NCBI GenBank assembly: GCA_045636125.1
Contig: JAZTWX010000011.1
Coordinates: forward strand, 1 to 64,000
Length of the DNA: 64,000 nt
Source: HGM04593 sp045636125
GTDB taxonomy: Bacteria > Bacteroidota > Bacteroidia > Bacteroidales > Bacteroidaceae
Reading direction: 5' to 3'
Shown: positions 19,044-27,032 of the stretch, piece by piece
How positions within the stretch are numbered: position 1 is the stretch's first letter
How the letters are laid out: each line of letters begins with the position of its first letter
The notes under the pieces: generated by a model
What the model was told of the DNA's origin: nothing
Seen by the model: the letters and a program-made list of their open reading frames with translations, nothing else
The model's database searches: none
Position numbers and translations under genes: made by a program

Positions 19044-19655
19044 TTAGAATTTCTTTCCGTTAACAATTGAAGCCACTGTTATGAATACTATTTTCAGGTC
19101 GAGCAGCAAAGAACGATTCTGCAAATAGTCGAGGTCCATTTCAAGGCGAGTGAGCATCTTCTCCATTGTATCGGTGTAACCATTGTAAACAGTTGCACGC
19201 GATGTGAGGCCTGGACGCATAAGATAAATGTATTCGTAGTTCGCGTTCTCCTTCATAATTTTGTCAATGAAGAACTTACGTTCGGGGCGAGGGCCCACAA
19301 AAGACATATCACCCACAAGCACGTTCCACAACTGTGGAAGCTCGTCGAGGTGATGTTCACGCAAGAATTTACCGAAAGGAGTAAGGCGGTCGTCGTTTTT
19401 CTGCGCAAGCTGAGGCTCGCCGTTACTTTCCGAATCGACAACCATTGTACGGTATTTCAAAATATTGAAAGGCTTACCTTTGTAGCCTATTCTCTCCTGC
19501 CTGAATATTACAGGACCACCACCCTGGATGCGCATAATCAAATAGATTATCACAAAAACAGGTATGAGAAACAAAATACCGAGAAACGAGAAAACTATAT
19601 CGAAAGAACGCTTCAAAAAACGTTCAAAAGCATTCATTCCGTCACTTATAACCAT
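19044..19655 (-). CDS. Initiating phosphoglycosyltransferase (undecaprenyl-phosphate sugar transferase)
   Basis: A 203-residue monotopic phosphoglycosyltransferase that loads the first sugar-1-phosphate onto undecaprenyl phosphate, starting repeat-unit synthesis. It is the short PglC-like form: one N-terminal re-entrant hydrophobic helix (residues 15-40), then GGPVIFRQERIGYKGKPF, LKYRTM, LDELPQLWNVLVGDMSFVGP and RPE. The longer WbaP/WcaJ N-terminal membrane bundle is absent. As the first gene after a promoter-like sequence, it heads the capsule operon. The stop is one base from the Wza start. Confidence 0.92.
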   Translation of the reverse strand: MVISDGMNAFERFLKRSFDIVFSFLGILFLIPVFVIIYLIMRIQGGGPVIFRQERIGYKGKPFNILKYRTMVVDSESNGEPQLAQKNDDRLTPFGKFLREHHLDELPQLWNVLVGDMSFVGPRPERKFFIDKIMKENANYEYIYLMRPGLTSRATVYNGYTDTMEKMLTRLEMDLDYLQNRSLLLDLKIVFITVASIVNGKKF

Positions 19656-19760
19656 AATTGCCCCAATAAATTATTTATTCTTATGAATATATAACTGCAA
19701 TTATTCCCTTTTATTGCGTGGGAAAAGAAAAATAATTGAGTCCTTTTGTAAAAAAACGTG

Positions 19761-19792
19761 CAAATTTAACAAAAGTTATTGCGACAAGCAAG
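19761..19792 (-). promoter_or_regulatory. Candidate promoter of the capsule operon
   Basis: On the minus strand TAAATTTG (19761-19768) fits the Bacteroidota -7 consensus. A CTTG at 19789-19792 lies 20 bases upstream, with a second CTTG 16 bases upstream at 19785-19788. It sits about 105 bases before the first gene of the locus. No invertible-promoter repeats flank it, so there is no sign of phase variation. Confidence 0.45.
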
Positions 19793-19804
19793 CATTTCAA
19801 CGAA

Positions 19805-21076
19805 TTAGATACTTTCAATTACGGCACCGGGATAGTAATGTTGCAAAATTTTCACATAATCGCAGCCATTCTCACCCATCACTGCAGCGCCAATCTGGCA
19901 CAGCCCCACTCCGTGTCCCCAGCCTGCACCTTTGAGGCAGAAACCTTTTTCGCTCCTGTCGACAACAAAAGCCGAGCTATAGAGGTGAGAAGGCGAGAGC
20001 CACCGGCGAATTTCAAGTTCCTTACCCACCACTCTTGTGCCCTTGCTGCCTACAATGCGCAGTTTCACTATGCGCCCCGACGCTCCACGTTCCACGGGCA
20101 CAAGCTCCTGAATTTCACCAAAATCGATGCCCGAGCGGGCAGCCACAAGGCGCGAAAGTTCCTCGCGTGAGTATTCCACCTTCCAACGGTAAAAATCGTT
20201 CGTTTCGCGGTCATACGAGTTGAGTACCTGCGCAAGCACTCGGGCGGGCACAGACGAGCAAAAAGCATCGGGGGCGCTTTCTATCCACTCACGCGCACCG
20301 CTCTCTGTTGTAAGGTCGGGCAATTGCACAGCGTTCTCGCAGTCGCGGAAAGCCTCAAGATAAGGATAATCGACATCTTCCCAACAGGCCGAAAAGCGCT
20401 CGGTGGCACCGCCGCAGCACTTGCTGAAGCGTGCATCGCACACCTCGCCATCGTATTTAAGCACAAGTCCCTCGGTTGCCTTTACCGCAGCCGCCACATT
20501 GGGGTTTATCGCTCGCGTGAGCCCCTGATAACGCTGGCAATGGTCGTCGGCACAAAGGTCGAAGAGCGTGTGATCCTCGCGCGCATACCAACGAATTGTT
20601 TCACAGGGAGTTTCGTAGCCAAGAGTGTCTTCTGTAACACGCTCCTTGCGCAACAATTGGGCATAGAGCCAACTGCGCGAAATAACAGTGTGCGCCTTCA
20701 AGAATTCGGGCGAGCTTGCCGCCGACATTTCCGACGATATTACACTCACCAGATAATCTTCGATGAAAAGGCGGTTTATTGCACGCACGCGCCCATCTTC
20801 CACAATAAAAAGCAGCTCGCCTTTGAATGTCTGGTCCTCCTTGCGCTCCCAGTGGAAATTGAGCCCTATCACAACATCGCGCAACACAAAGCGGCAATCC
20901 TCATCGGCGGGGGTGAACAGAAGAGTGCTGTAGCTGCCGCCTGCATAAAAAAGCTTACCACCGCGGGCAGTAACGGTGTGAGTTCCCTCCACGGCTGCTC
21001 CATTACAGGAAAAACCGCCTATAAAATCCACAGTTATTTCGGGTGCGAGCAAAATGCCTATATCGACTTTTTTCAT
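19805..21076 (-). CDS. SpoIID/LytB domain protein
   Basis: A 423-residue protein of the SpoIID/LytB amidase-enhancer family, whose known members (SpoIID) cleave the glycan strands of denuded peptidoglycan. Landmarks are INRLFIEDYLVSVISSEMS, the catalytic-type Glu in SSEMS, the conserved FLKAHTVISRSW and the C-terminal GWGHGVGLCQIGAAVMG. No clear signal peptide is visible, although the substrate would be extracytoplasmic. Its ATG overlaps the stop of the GT/DUF4922 fusion gene (ATGA), suggesting joint expression. Non-sporulating Bacteroidota commonly carry such proteins with unknown role. Confidence 0.86.
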   Translation of the reverse strand: MKKVDIGILLAPEITVDFIGGFSCNGAAVEGTHTVTARGGKLFYAGGSYSTLLFTPADEDCRFVLRDVVIGLNFHWERKEDQTFKGELLFIVEDGRVRAINRLFIEDYLVSVISSEMSAASSPEFLKAHTVISRSWLYAQLLRKERVTEDTLGYETPCETIRWYAREDHTLFDLCADDHCQRYQGLTRAINPNVAAAVKATEGLVLKYDGEVCDARFSKCCGGATERFSACWEDVDYPYLEAFRDCENAVQLPDLTTESGAREWIESAPDAFCSSVPARVLAQVLNSYDRETNDFYRWKVEYSREELSRLVAARSGIDFGEIQELVPVERGASGRIVKLRIVGSKGTRVVGKELEIRRWLSPSHLYSSAFVVDRSEKGFCLKGAGWGHGVGLCQIGAAVMGENGCDYVKILQHYYPGAVIESI

Positions 21077-23478
21077 TGCAACGCAGCTATTTTTTCACAA
21101 ATATCGGCAGCCTCATCCTCACTCACGCCCACCTCCTGCAAAATGGCAAGAGCCTCATCGGCGGTTATCTTTTCAAAATCCTCGCCACGCGGAGTTATCA
21201 CAAGGCCTGCAACGTCGAGCGTTCCCGGGCTCACTAGGCGCTGCGCCTCACCCGCGGCAAAATAACACGCGGGGCGATGCTTTGCGCGCGGAATTACTAT
21301 TGTAATATAGCCCTCGGCTGCGGTATAATACACAATCACATTCATTGGCGGCTCCTCGTCGCCATAGGCGGGCAACGCTGCCACCACGCGGTCCATAAGT
21401 TCCACCGAGCTGCTCACCTCCTTGGCAACCACCATAAAGAGCGGCACCACATAACCTGTAACGCTGAACACGCCACCCGACGGCTGCATATAGACGGGCT
21501 GCATAGTGTCGGCAACAGCACTGCTCCACTGCTCGCCAAGCAAAGGAATATCACTCACGCGCGCAGCCTGCAAATGGGCGTGGTCGGGAGCCGACGCACC
21601 ACACTTTGCACCATTGTAGAAAAGCGCTGTCCCCTGCCACTCTTTTGCAAGATGCAACGCATCGACATACATTGTAGCAAGGCGTTGAGGCAGGTGCTCC
21701 TTCAGCGGGATAGTAAGATGGAAAGGTAATATGGGATAAGGGTTTACAAGCACCGTCAACGAACCGAGAGCCTCCATCGGCACCTGCTGTGCAGGGCGGT
21801 TCTTTTCGCAAAGGAAACAGGGGCGGGAGCCAACCGATACGCTGTCGACACGGGCACCGGTCGACACTATTCGTGCGGGGTTATATTGCAGGGTTATCCC
21901 GTTCCCCAGCTCACGTGTACGCACACCCTCAAGCGCCTTGTAACGGCCGGCCGCTTCGGGCCACGCAGCCAACTGCTCAGCGAAGAACGCATCAACCTGC
22001 GCTGCCGATGGAATGGACATTTTTTGCACAAGTTCGCAACGTGCCATAAGCTCGGCGGTGCGCAAAGAATCCTTGTAAGTATTGTGGGCGTTAACCTTTT
22101 CGTGGGAGAGTGCAGCGTCGGAGTTTCCGCCCCAGCGTCGGCACAGGTAGAGCACATCGTATATACGCCCTATGCGGTAGTTGCGCGAAATCTGTAACCC
22201 CACGGCATAATCTTCGCCGTAACTAACATTGGGGAAACCCACCGAGCGTATAACGGGAGTGTAGAACGCACGCGGCGCACCCAATCCATTGATGCGCAAC
22301 GCGTTGTTGCGGCCATTCTCTTCACTCCACTCACGGTGGTCAATCACACCGGGAGGCAGAGTATTCAGCTCAAAATCACAAATTCGGTACGAGCCTATGA
22401 GCATAGCACACTGCTGCTTGTAGAACTCGTCGACAATGTGCTGCAGAGTATTTTCGGAGCTGTAGAGATCGTCGCTGTCGAGCTGCACGGCGAAACGGCC
22501 GCACAAAGGGCTGTTCACCGCCTCGTTCCAGCAGCCGCCAATTCCAAGGTCGGTGCGCGTGGGAATTATATGCACCACACGGCTGTCGCCGAAACCATCA
22601 ATAATTTCCGATGTTCCGTCGGTCGAGTGGTTGTCCACAACAATTATATTAAACGGGAAAGTGGTCTTTTGAGTGAGCACCGAGCCTATCGCATCGGCAA
22701 TTGTGGATGCACGGTTAAGCACCGGAATAACCACCGACGCCTCAACGGCAAAATCACCCTCACACAGGTCTATAGGCGTATATTTGCACGCAGGCAGGCA
22801 ACCACCTATCATTTTAAGGTGAGCCGTACACACACGCTCCATCTCCACCTGAACCTCGCGCTGGGCAGGGTTCACATAATCGAACTGTTTTTCGCCACTC
22901 TTGCGGTTGTCCCTTTCGGGCTCGGTGTACAAATAGTCGCAATAATGATACACAGCACCCTTGCGGCTCAAGGCAAGGCGCAACTGATAAAGACCGGCAT
23001 ATTTATATTCTTCAAGCAGTTCGGCCATACACTCTTTGAGGGCGCTTGTCCTGAAAAGCAGCAACGAACCAAAGTCAAAGTCGTTGCGCAGGCTCCCCGA
23101 CGCGTATTCTATAGTTGGTGCATCGGTCACCACACCATCGACGCTCTTGCGGTAGTGCGCATAGGCCATCGTCGCACCGGCCGGCACTGAATCGACAAGA
23201 GCCCACACCTTTTCAACATCAACATCAAGACCGGACTTTGCACAAAAGAGCACATAGTCGGCCGTTGCACGAGCGGCAACATTCTTAAAAAAAGCTGTTG
23301 ACACAAGCGAATCGGTTTGCAGCAAAAAAACCTTGTCGTGCAAGGGAGCATCAACGGCACCGGCACTTAACAGGTATAAACCTTTCACTCGCGAGTCAGC
23401 CGCACAACGCTCGACAAGCGAAGCGCCAAGCGCATCGGCCTCAAAAGGTAAAAAAAGTTCTATTTCGGGCTTTTTCAT
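21073..23478 (-). CDS. Glycosyltransferase-DUF4922 fusion (HIT/GalT-like C-terminal domain)
   Basis: An 801-residue protein with three parts. Residues 1-200 look like a degenerate GT-A domain. Residues 247-450 are a standard GT2 domain (VVIPVLNRASTIADAIGSVL, VVDNHSTDGTSE, QLDSDDLYSS, GEDYAVGL). Residues 550-760 match the DUF4922 pattern, with a CFLC knuckle at 554-557, NPYPILPFHLTI near 579-590 and a DHAHLQ motif at 632-637. The last motif resembles the HxHxQ active site of GalT and Ap4A/GDP-galactose phosphorylases of the HIT superfamily. A combined nucleotide-sugar phosphorylase/transferase is an inference; substrates are unknown. It overlaps the SpoIID gene. Confidence 0.78.
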   Translation of the reverse strand: MKKPEIELFLPFEADALGASLVERCAADSRVKGLYLLSAGAVDAPLHDKVFLLQTDSLVSTAFFKNVAARATADYVLFCAKSGLDVDVEKVWALVDSVPAGATMAYAHYRKSVDGVVTDAPTIEYASGSLRNDFDFGSLLLFRTSALKECMAELLEEYKYAGLYQLRLALSRKGAVYHYCDYLYTEPERDNRKSGEKQFDYVNPAQREVQVEMERVCTAHLKMIGGCLPACKYTPIDLCEGDFAVEASVVIPVLNRASTIADAIGSVLTQKTTFPFNIIVVDNHSTDGTSEIIDGFGDSRVVHIIPTRTDLGIGGCWNEAVNSPLCGRFAVQLDSDDLYSSENTLQHIVDEFYKQQCAMLIGSYRICDFELNTLPPGVIDHREWSEENGRNNALRINGLGAPRAFYTPVIRSVGFPNVSYGEDYAVGLQISRNYRIGRIYDVLYLCRRWGGNSDAALSHEKVNAHNTYKDSLRTAELMARCELVQKMSIPSAAQVDAFFAEQLAAWPEAAGRYKALEGVRTRELGNGITLQYNPARIVSTGARVDSVSVGSRPCFLCEKNRPAQQVPMEALGSLTVLVNPYPILPFHLTIPLKEHLPQRLATMYVDALHLAKEWQGTALFYNGAKCGASAPDHAHLQAARVSDIPLLGEQWSSAVADTMQPVYMQPSGGVFSVTGYVVPLFMVVAKEVSSSVELMDRVVAALPAYGDEEPPMNVIVYYTAAEGYITIVIPRAKHRPACYFAAGEAQRLVSPGTLDVAGLVITPRGEDFEKITADEALAILQEVGVSEDEAADICEKIAALQ

Positions 23479-23613
23479 TATATTGGCGAAATTAAAAATT
23501 TTATCACTTGAATTCCATAAAACAAAAATAGAATGTTTTTCTAAAATTCAGAATAATTTATTGCGAAAATAGCAAAAAACAGATTCAATGTCATTAAAAA
23601 AGTTACTAAAAAA

Positions 23614-23642
23614 GAGAAAGTTCGGCCTGGCCGAACTTTCTC
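23614..23642 (-). terminator. Rho-independent terminator of the coiled-coil orphan
   Basis: A 14-bp perfect stem (23614-23627 with 23629-23642) is followed on the minus strand by TCTTTTTTAGTAACTTTTTT. It lies about 45 bases past the stop of the gene at 23689-24339 and insulates that gene from the DUF4922 fusion gene downstream. Confidence 0.8.
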
Positions 23643-23688
23643 CGTCTTAAACACACAACCGCATTTTGCGGTCCGGATATTGTCTAAA

Positions 23689-24339
23689 TTACTTTTTCTT
23701 CATTGTAAACATTCCAAAAACCTTTGAATACATCTCCTTTATATTAGCGAAAATATTACCATAAGTAGGACAAAGGACTCTGTCAATATCTTCGGCCAAA
23801 CGGTCATATTCGGGTTCACCGGCTCTAAGCTTCACAAGAGTCTCTATTTTGCCAAGGTCATCGCCATACCCCTTCTCAATAGCATATTTTACAATTTTAT
23901 TAAGTTCGTTCGAATCTTTTGTATAGTTAAAGCTTGATATAATCGTATCAATATCCTTTTCCGATGGTTTCGGACCATTATTGTCTTTCAAACCCAACGA
24001 GAAGAAGCCCGACTCCGATTCGCGACAAGCGGTCAATTTCCTATAAGCATCAAACGTTCCGGTATCGGCCAATTCCTGAAGTTTCTCTATAGCCCCAGAC
24101 TTTGCCTCAAGGTCTATTGCATACTTTTTGGTACGTTCCTGCTCTTTTACAATATCAAGTTCAGCCTTGGCTTTCACCTCCTCGGCCTTCATATTATAAT
24201 AAGCCTGGTCGCTTACTGCACTTGCCTCTTTCTTTCGAGCTTCTGCAAGCGCCTCATTTCCTTTACGAAGTTCCTTGGCAGCATCCTTGGAAACGTGAGT
24301 GTGATTGTGATTGTGATTTTCGGTTTTAAAAAGTCCCAT
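23689..24339 (-). CDS. Hypothetical coiled-coil protein with His-rich N-terminus
   Basis: A 216-residue soluble protein I do not recognise. Residues 8-15 alternate His with Asn/Thr (NHNHNHTH), which could bind metal. Residues 18-95 are charged, Ala/Glu/Lys-rich and very likely a long coiled coil. The rest is mixed, with a polar region (SLGLKDNNGPKPSEKD) and a C-terminal helical part ending in a Lys tract. There is no signal peptide or membrane segment. It stands alone, with its own terminator and a candidate -7 element (TATTTTTG, minus strand, 24373-24380), so it is probably a single-gene unit. Confidence 0.7.
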   Translation of the reverse strand: MGLFKTENHNHNHTHVSKDAAKELRKGNEALAEARKKEASAVSDQAYYNMKAEEVKAKAELDIVKEQERTKKYAIDLEAKSGAIEKLQELADTGTFDAYRKLTACRESESGFFSLGLKDNNGPKPSEKDIDTIISSFNYTKDSNELNKIVKYAIEKGYGDDLGKIETLVKLRAGEPEYDRLAEDIDRVLCPTYGNIFANIKEMYSKVFGMFTMKKK

Positions 24340-24435
24340 ATTACATTAAATTTAAATAATTGAAAACTGCGGCAAAAATAACCAGATTTAATTTTACCCC
24401 CCTATTTTTAGTTAACGTTTGTTAAATCTAAGGAA

Positions 24436-24630
24436 TTTAGAAGCTGTTTGAATTTATATCCTTGAAATTTTTATAGAACTTTTTTAGATTGTTTTTTCAT
24501 TTTTTTAAGGCGCATAGCGGGCTATGCAACTACGAAAAGGGAAAAACAGGCAAAAAAGGGCATAAAAAGACAAGCACTTCTTGCAGACAATGTAAATAAT
24601 ATTTTTGAAAGAAATTCAAACAGTTTCTAA
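24436..24630. mobile_element. MITE-like inverted-repeat element
   Basis: A 195-base segment is bounded by 19-base terminal inverted repeats with one mismatch (24436-24454 and 24612-24630; inward reading TTAGAAGCTGTTTGAATTT). Inside is a strong small hairpin, GCATAGC (24512-24518) with GCTATGC (24521-24527). There is no open frame. The structure fits a miniature inverted-repeat element mobilised in trans. I could not identify a target-site duplication, and no second copy lies in the window. Confidence 0.5.
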
Positions 24631-24860
24631 TCTAATATCGTTTGTGACTCAACACATTTGAGACACACTGTAAATGCAGTTTTACAACAAACATTGCACA
24701 AGACTCCCCGGCAACCGAATTTCAAAAGCCTAATTATCTAAAAAAAGCTCTTTACCGCAACGTAACAGCAACAAAAGCACAAGGATTTTCAATTTGGGAT
24801 GTATAAATATTAAATATTCAATATTATTTATTGGTTAAGAAAGAAAAAACCACTTTTTTG

Positions 24861-24873
24861 CATTATCTTCGCA
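24861..24873 (+). promoter_or_regulatory. Candidate -7 region of rlmN
   Basis: CATTATCTTCGCA contains TATCTTCG, one base off the -7 consensus TAnnTTTG, 44 bases before the rlmN ATG. The same 13-mer occurs at 56520-56532 ahead of the alpha/beta-hydrolase operon. No TTG box is well placed upstream. Confidence 0.35.
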
Positions 24874-24917
24874 GAAATATAAAGGTTACACGCCAACCGC
24901 AAAAACAAAGAAAAAGA

Positions 24918-25958
24918 ATGGAGGCTAAGAAAGGGAAACTTTTAGGAATGACGCTCGACACGCTTAAAGAAGCTGTAAAGGAGGCCGGGATGCCCGCCTT
25001 CACTGCCAAGCAGATAGCCGACTGGGTGTACAAGAAACGCGTACGCACCATTGACGAAATGTCGAATATATCGATAAAAAACAGGGAGAAGCTTGCGCAG
25101 ATGTTCGAGATTGGCTACAGCGCTCCTGCCGATGCAGCACGTTCAATCGACGGCACAATAAAATACCTGTATAAGGTAGAGAACGAACATTATGTCGAAG
25201 CTGTCTACATCCCCGACGGCGAACGCGCTACCCTGTGCGTGTCGTGTCAGGTGGGCTGCAAGATGAACTGCCTTTTCTGTATGACAGGCAAGCAGAAATA
25301 CACAGCAAGCCTCAGTGCCAACGAAATTCTTAACCAGATATTCGCCCTGCCCGAACACGACAAGCTCACGAACATAGTGTTTATGGGAATGGGCGAGCCC
25401 TGCGACAACCTCGACAACATATTAAAGACCATTGAGGTTCTCACAGCCGACTATGGCCTCGGGTGGAGCCCCCACCGAATAACAGTTTCGTCGGTGGGAG
25501 TGCGCAAGGGGCTCAAAAGACTGCTCGATGCCGGTGACTACCACATTGCAATAAGCCTTCACCACCCGCTGCCCGCTGCCCGCGCCGAAATTATGCCGGC
25601 AGAGCGCGGATACTCTATCACCGAAATTGTGGAGCTGCTCAAGGAGTACGACTTCAGCCACCAGCGCCGCCTCACGTTCGAATACATTGTGTTCAAGGGG
25701 GTGAACGAGACACTCTCCCACGCCCGCAAGCTGCTGCAGCTGCTCGCCGGGCTCGACTGTCGCATAAACCTCATACGCTACCACGCAATCCCCGGCGTTC
25801 CCCTGGATGGAGTCGACGAGGAGGGTATGATACAGCTGCGCGACTATCTCACGAAGAACGGCCTCTTCACCACCATAAGAGCATCGCGCGGCGAGGACAT
25901 TTTTGCCGCCTGCGGAATGTTGTCGACACTTAAAAAATCGCAAGAAGAATATAACTAA
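24918..25958 (+). CDS. rlmN: 23S rRNA (adenine2503-C2)-methyltransferase RlmN
   Basis: A 346-residue radical-SAM enzyme that methylates C2 of A2503 in 23S rRNA and, in several bacteria, A37 of some tRNAs. The N-terminal helical domain includes FTAKQIADWVYKKRVRTID. The 4Fe-4S cluster motif CX3CX2C is in VGCKMNCLFCMTG. VFMGMGEPCDN and ITVSSVGV are family signatures, and the catalytic C-terminal Cys is in FAACGMLS. I start at ATG 24918 (MEAKKGKLLGMTLD), because upstream codons to 24831 would run through the likely promoter. It is followed by DUF4837 and pdxA in the same direction. Confidence 0.95.
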   Translation: MEAKKGKLLGMTLDTLKEAVKEAGMPAFTAKQIADWVYKKRVRTIDEMSNISIKNREKLAQMFEIGYSAPADAARSIDGTIKYLYKVENEHYVEAVYIPDGERATLCVSCQVGCKMNCLFCMTGKQKYTASLSANEILNQIFALPEHDKLTNIVFMGMGEPCDNLDNILKTIEVLTADYGLGWSPHRITVSSVGVRKGLKRLLDAGDYHIAISLHHPLPAARAEIMPAERGYSITEIVELLKEYDFSHQRRLTFEYIVFKGVNETLSHARKLLQLLAGLDCRINLIRYHAIPGVPLDGVDEEGMIQLRDYLTKNGLFTTIRASRGEDIFAACGMLSTLKKSQEEYN

Positions 25959-25969
25959 AATAATAGATT

Positions 25970-27019
25970 ATGAAAAAACTGTTCATTATCATTGCAACCG
26001 CAATAATTACCGCCGCCTGTGGCGACGGAAACACATCGTTGCTAATGCCCGCATCGAGCGGCCTCCCCTACGAGGTTCTTGTAGTGTGCGACGAAAATGT
26101 ATGGCAGGCACCCGCCGGCCGCGCACTCTTCGACGTGCTCGACACCGATGTTCCCGCCCTTCCCCAGTCGGAGCGTTCATTCAGAATATCGCACACCGCC
26201 CCTACAGCGTTCAGCCGCCTGCTCAAATCGTTCCGTAACGTAATTGAGGTGAAGATAGACCGCACACAGTACACACAGACAAAGTTCAAGTACTCAAAAG
26301 ACAAATTTGCGCAGCCGCAAATAATACTCACCATACAGTCTCCCAGCGCGACCGACCTCGAGGAGTATGTAAAGAAGAACGCTCAGGTCATTATAGACTT
26401 CCTCACATCGGCCGAAATGAACCGCGAGCTTGCCGACCTCAAGAAAAAGCACAGCGCACAGTTCATGGACTCTATAAAGAGCAAGTTCGGCTGCGAAATG
26501 TATATTCCCCGCAACATACGCGGCATAAAGAGCGGCAAGGATTTCTTGTGGGCGTCGGACATTTCGAACCACAACAGCAGCATACAGAACTTTGTGGTGT
26601 ACAGCTACCCCTACACCAGCGTAGACAATTTCTCGCGCGAGAACTACATTCAGAAGCGCGACTCAATAATGAAGATAAACATCCCCGGCAACCGCCCCGA
26701 CCGTTATATGGCAACCGACACAATGTTTGTAGACCTTTTCGACACCGAGTACCGCCAGCGCTATATGCAGGTGGCAAAAGGGTTGTGGCAGATGGAGAAC
26801 GATATGATGGGTGGCCCGTTCGTGTCGCATCAGGTGGTGGACGAAAAGAACGGCCGCATTATTGTGGCGGAGGCATTTATTTATGCACCCAACAAGAAGA
26901 AGGGCGACCTAATGCGCAAGCTCGAAGCGGCACTCTTCTCGCTTAAACTGCCCGCCGACAAGGAGATTGAAAACAGCATACATATACCCGAGGTTGTTGT
27001 TGACACCGAAAACAATTAA
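25970..27019 (+). CDS. DUF4837 family lipoprotein
   Basis: A 349-residue predicted lipoprotein of unknown function. The signal peptide KKLFIIIATAIITAACG has a clear lipobox (TAAC), so the mature protein should be lipid-anchored in the envelope. The body is soluble, with SGLPYEVLVVCDENVW at the start of the domain and FVSHQVVDEKNGRIIVAEAF near the end. The family is known from Bacteroidota. It is eleven bases after rlmN and just before pdxA; this neighbourhood is probably one transcript, but it gives no clear functional clue. Confidence 0.85.
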   Translation: MKKLFIIIATAIITAACGDGNTSLLMPASSGLPYEVLVVCDENVWQAPAGRALFDVLDTDVPALPQSERSFRISHTAPTAFSRLLKSFRNVIEVKIDRTQYTQTKFKYSKDKFAQPQIILTIQSPSATDLEEYVKKNAQVIIDFLTSAEMNRELADLKKKHSAQFMDSIKSKFGCEMYIPRNIRGIKSGKDFLWASDISNHNSSIQNFVVYSYPYTSVDNFSRENYIQKRDSIMKINIPGNRPDRYMATDTMFVDLFDTEYRQRYMQVAKGLWQMENDMMGGPFVSHQVVDEKNGRIIVAEAFIYAPNKKKGDLMRKLEAALFSLKLPADKEIENSIHIPEVVVDTENN

Positions 27020-27032
27020 AAATAAAAGAGAT

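Larger units (their letters stand above)
24340..24917. other. Intergenic region with an inverted-repeat element
   Basis: This divergent intergenic stretch holds a candidate -7 for the minus-strand orphan (24373-24380), the inverted-repeat element at 24436-24630, an AT-rich spacer and a candidate -7 for rlmN (24864-24871). No coding region is supported; the frame upstream of rlmN has no conserved sequence before the ATG at 24918. Confidence 0.6.

Noticed and set aside
19656..19804. Invertible capsule promoter, as in Bacteroides fragilis
   Set aside because: No flanking inverted repeats around the candidate promoter and no recombinase or UpxY/UpxZ-type gene at the start of the locus.
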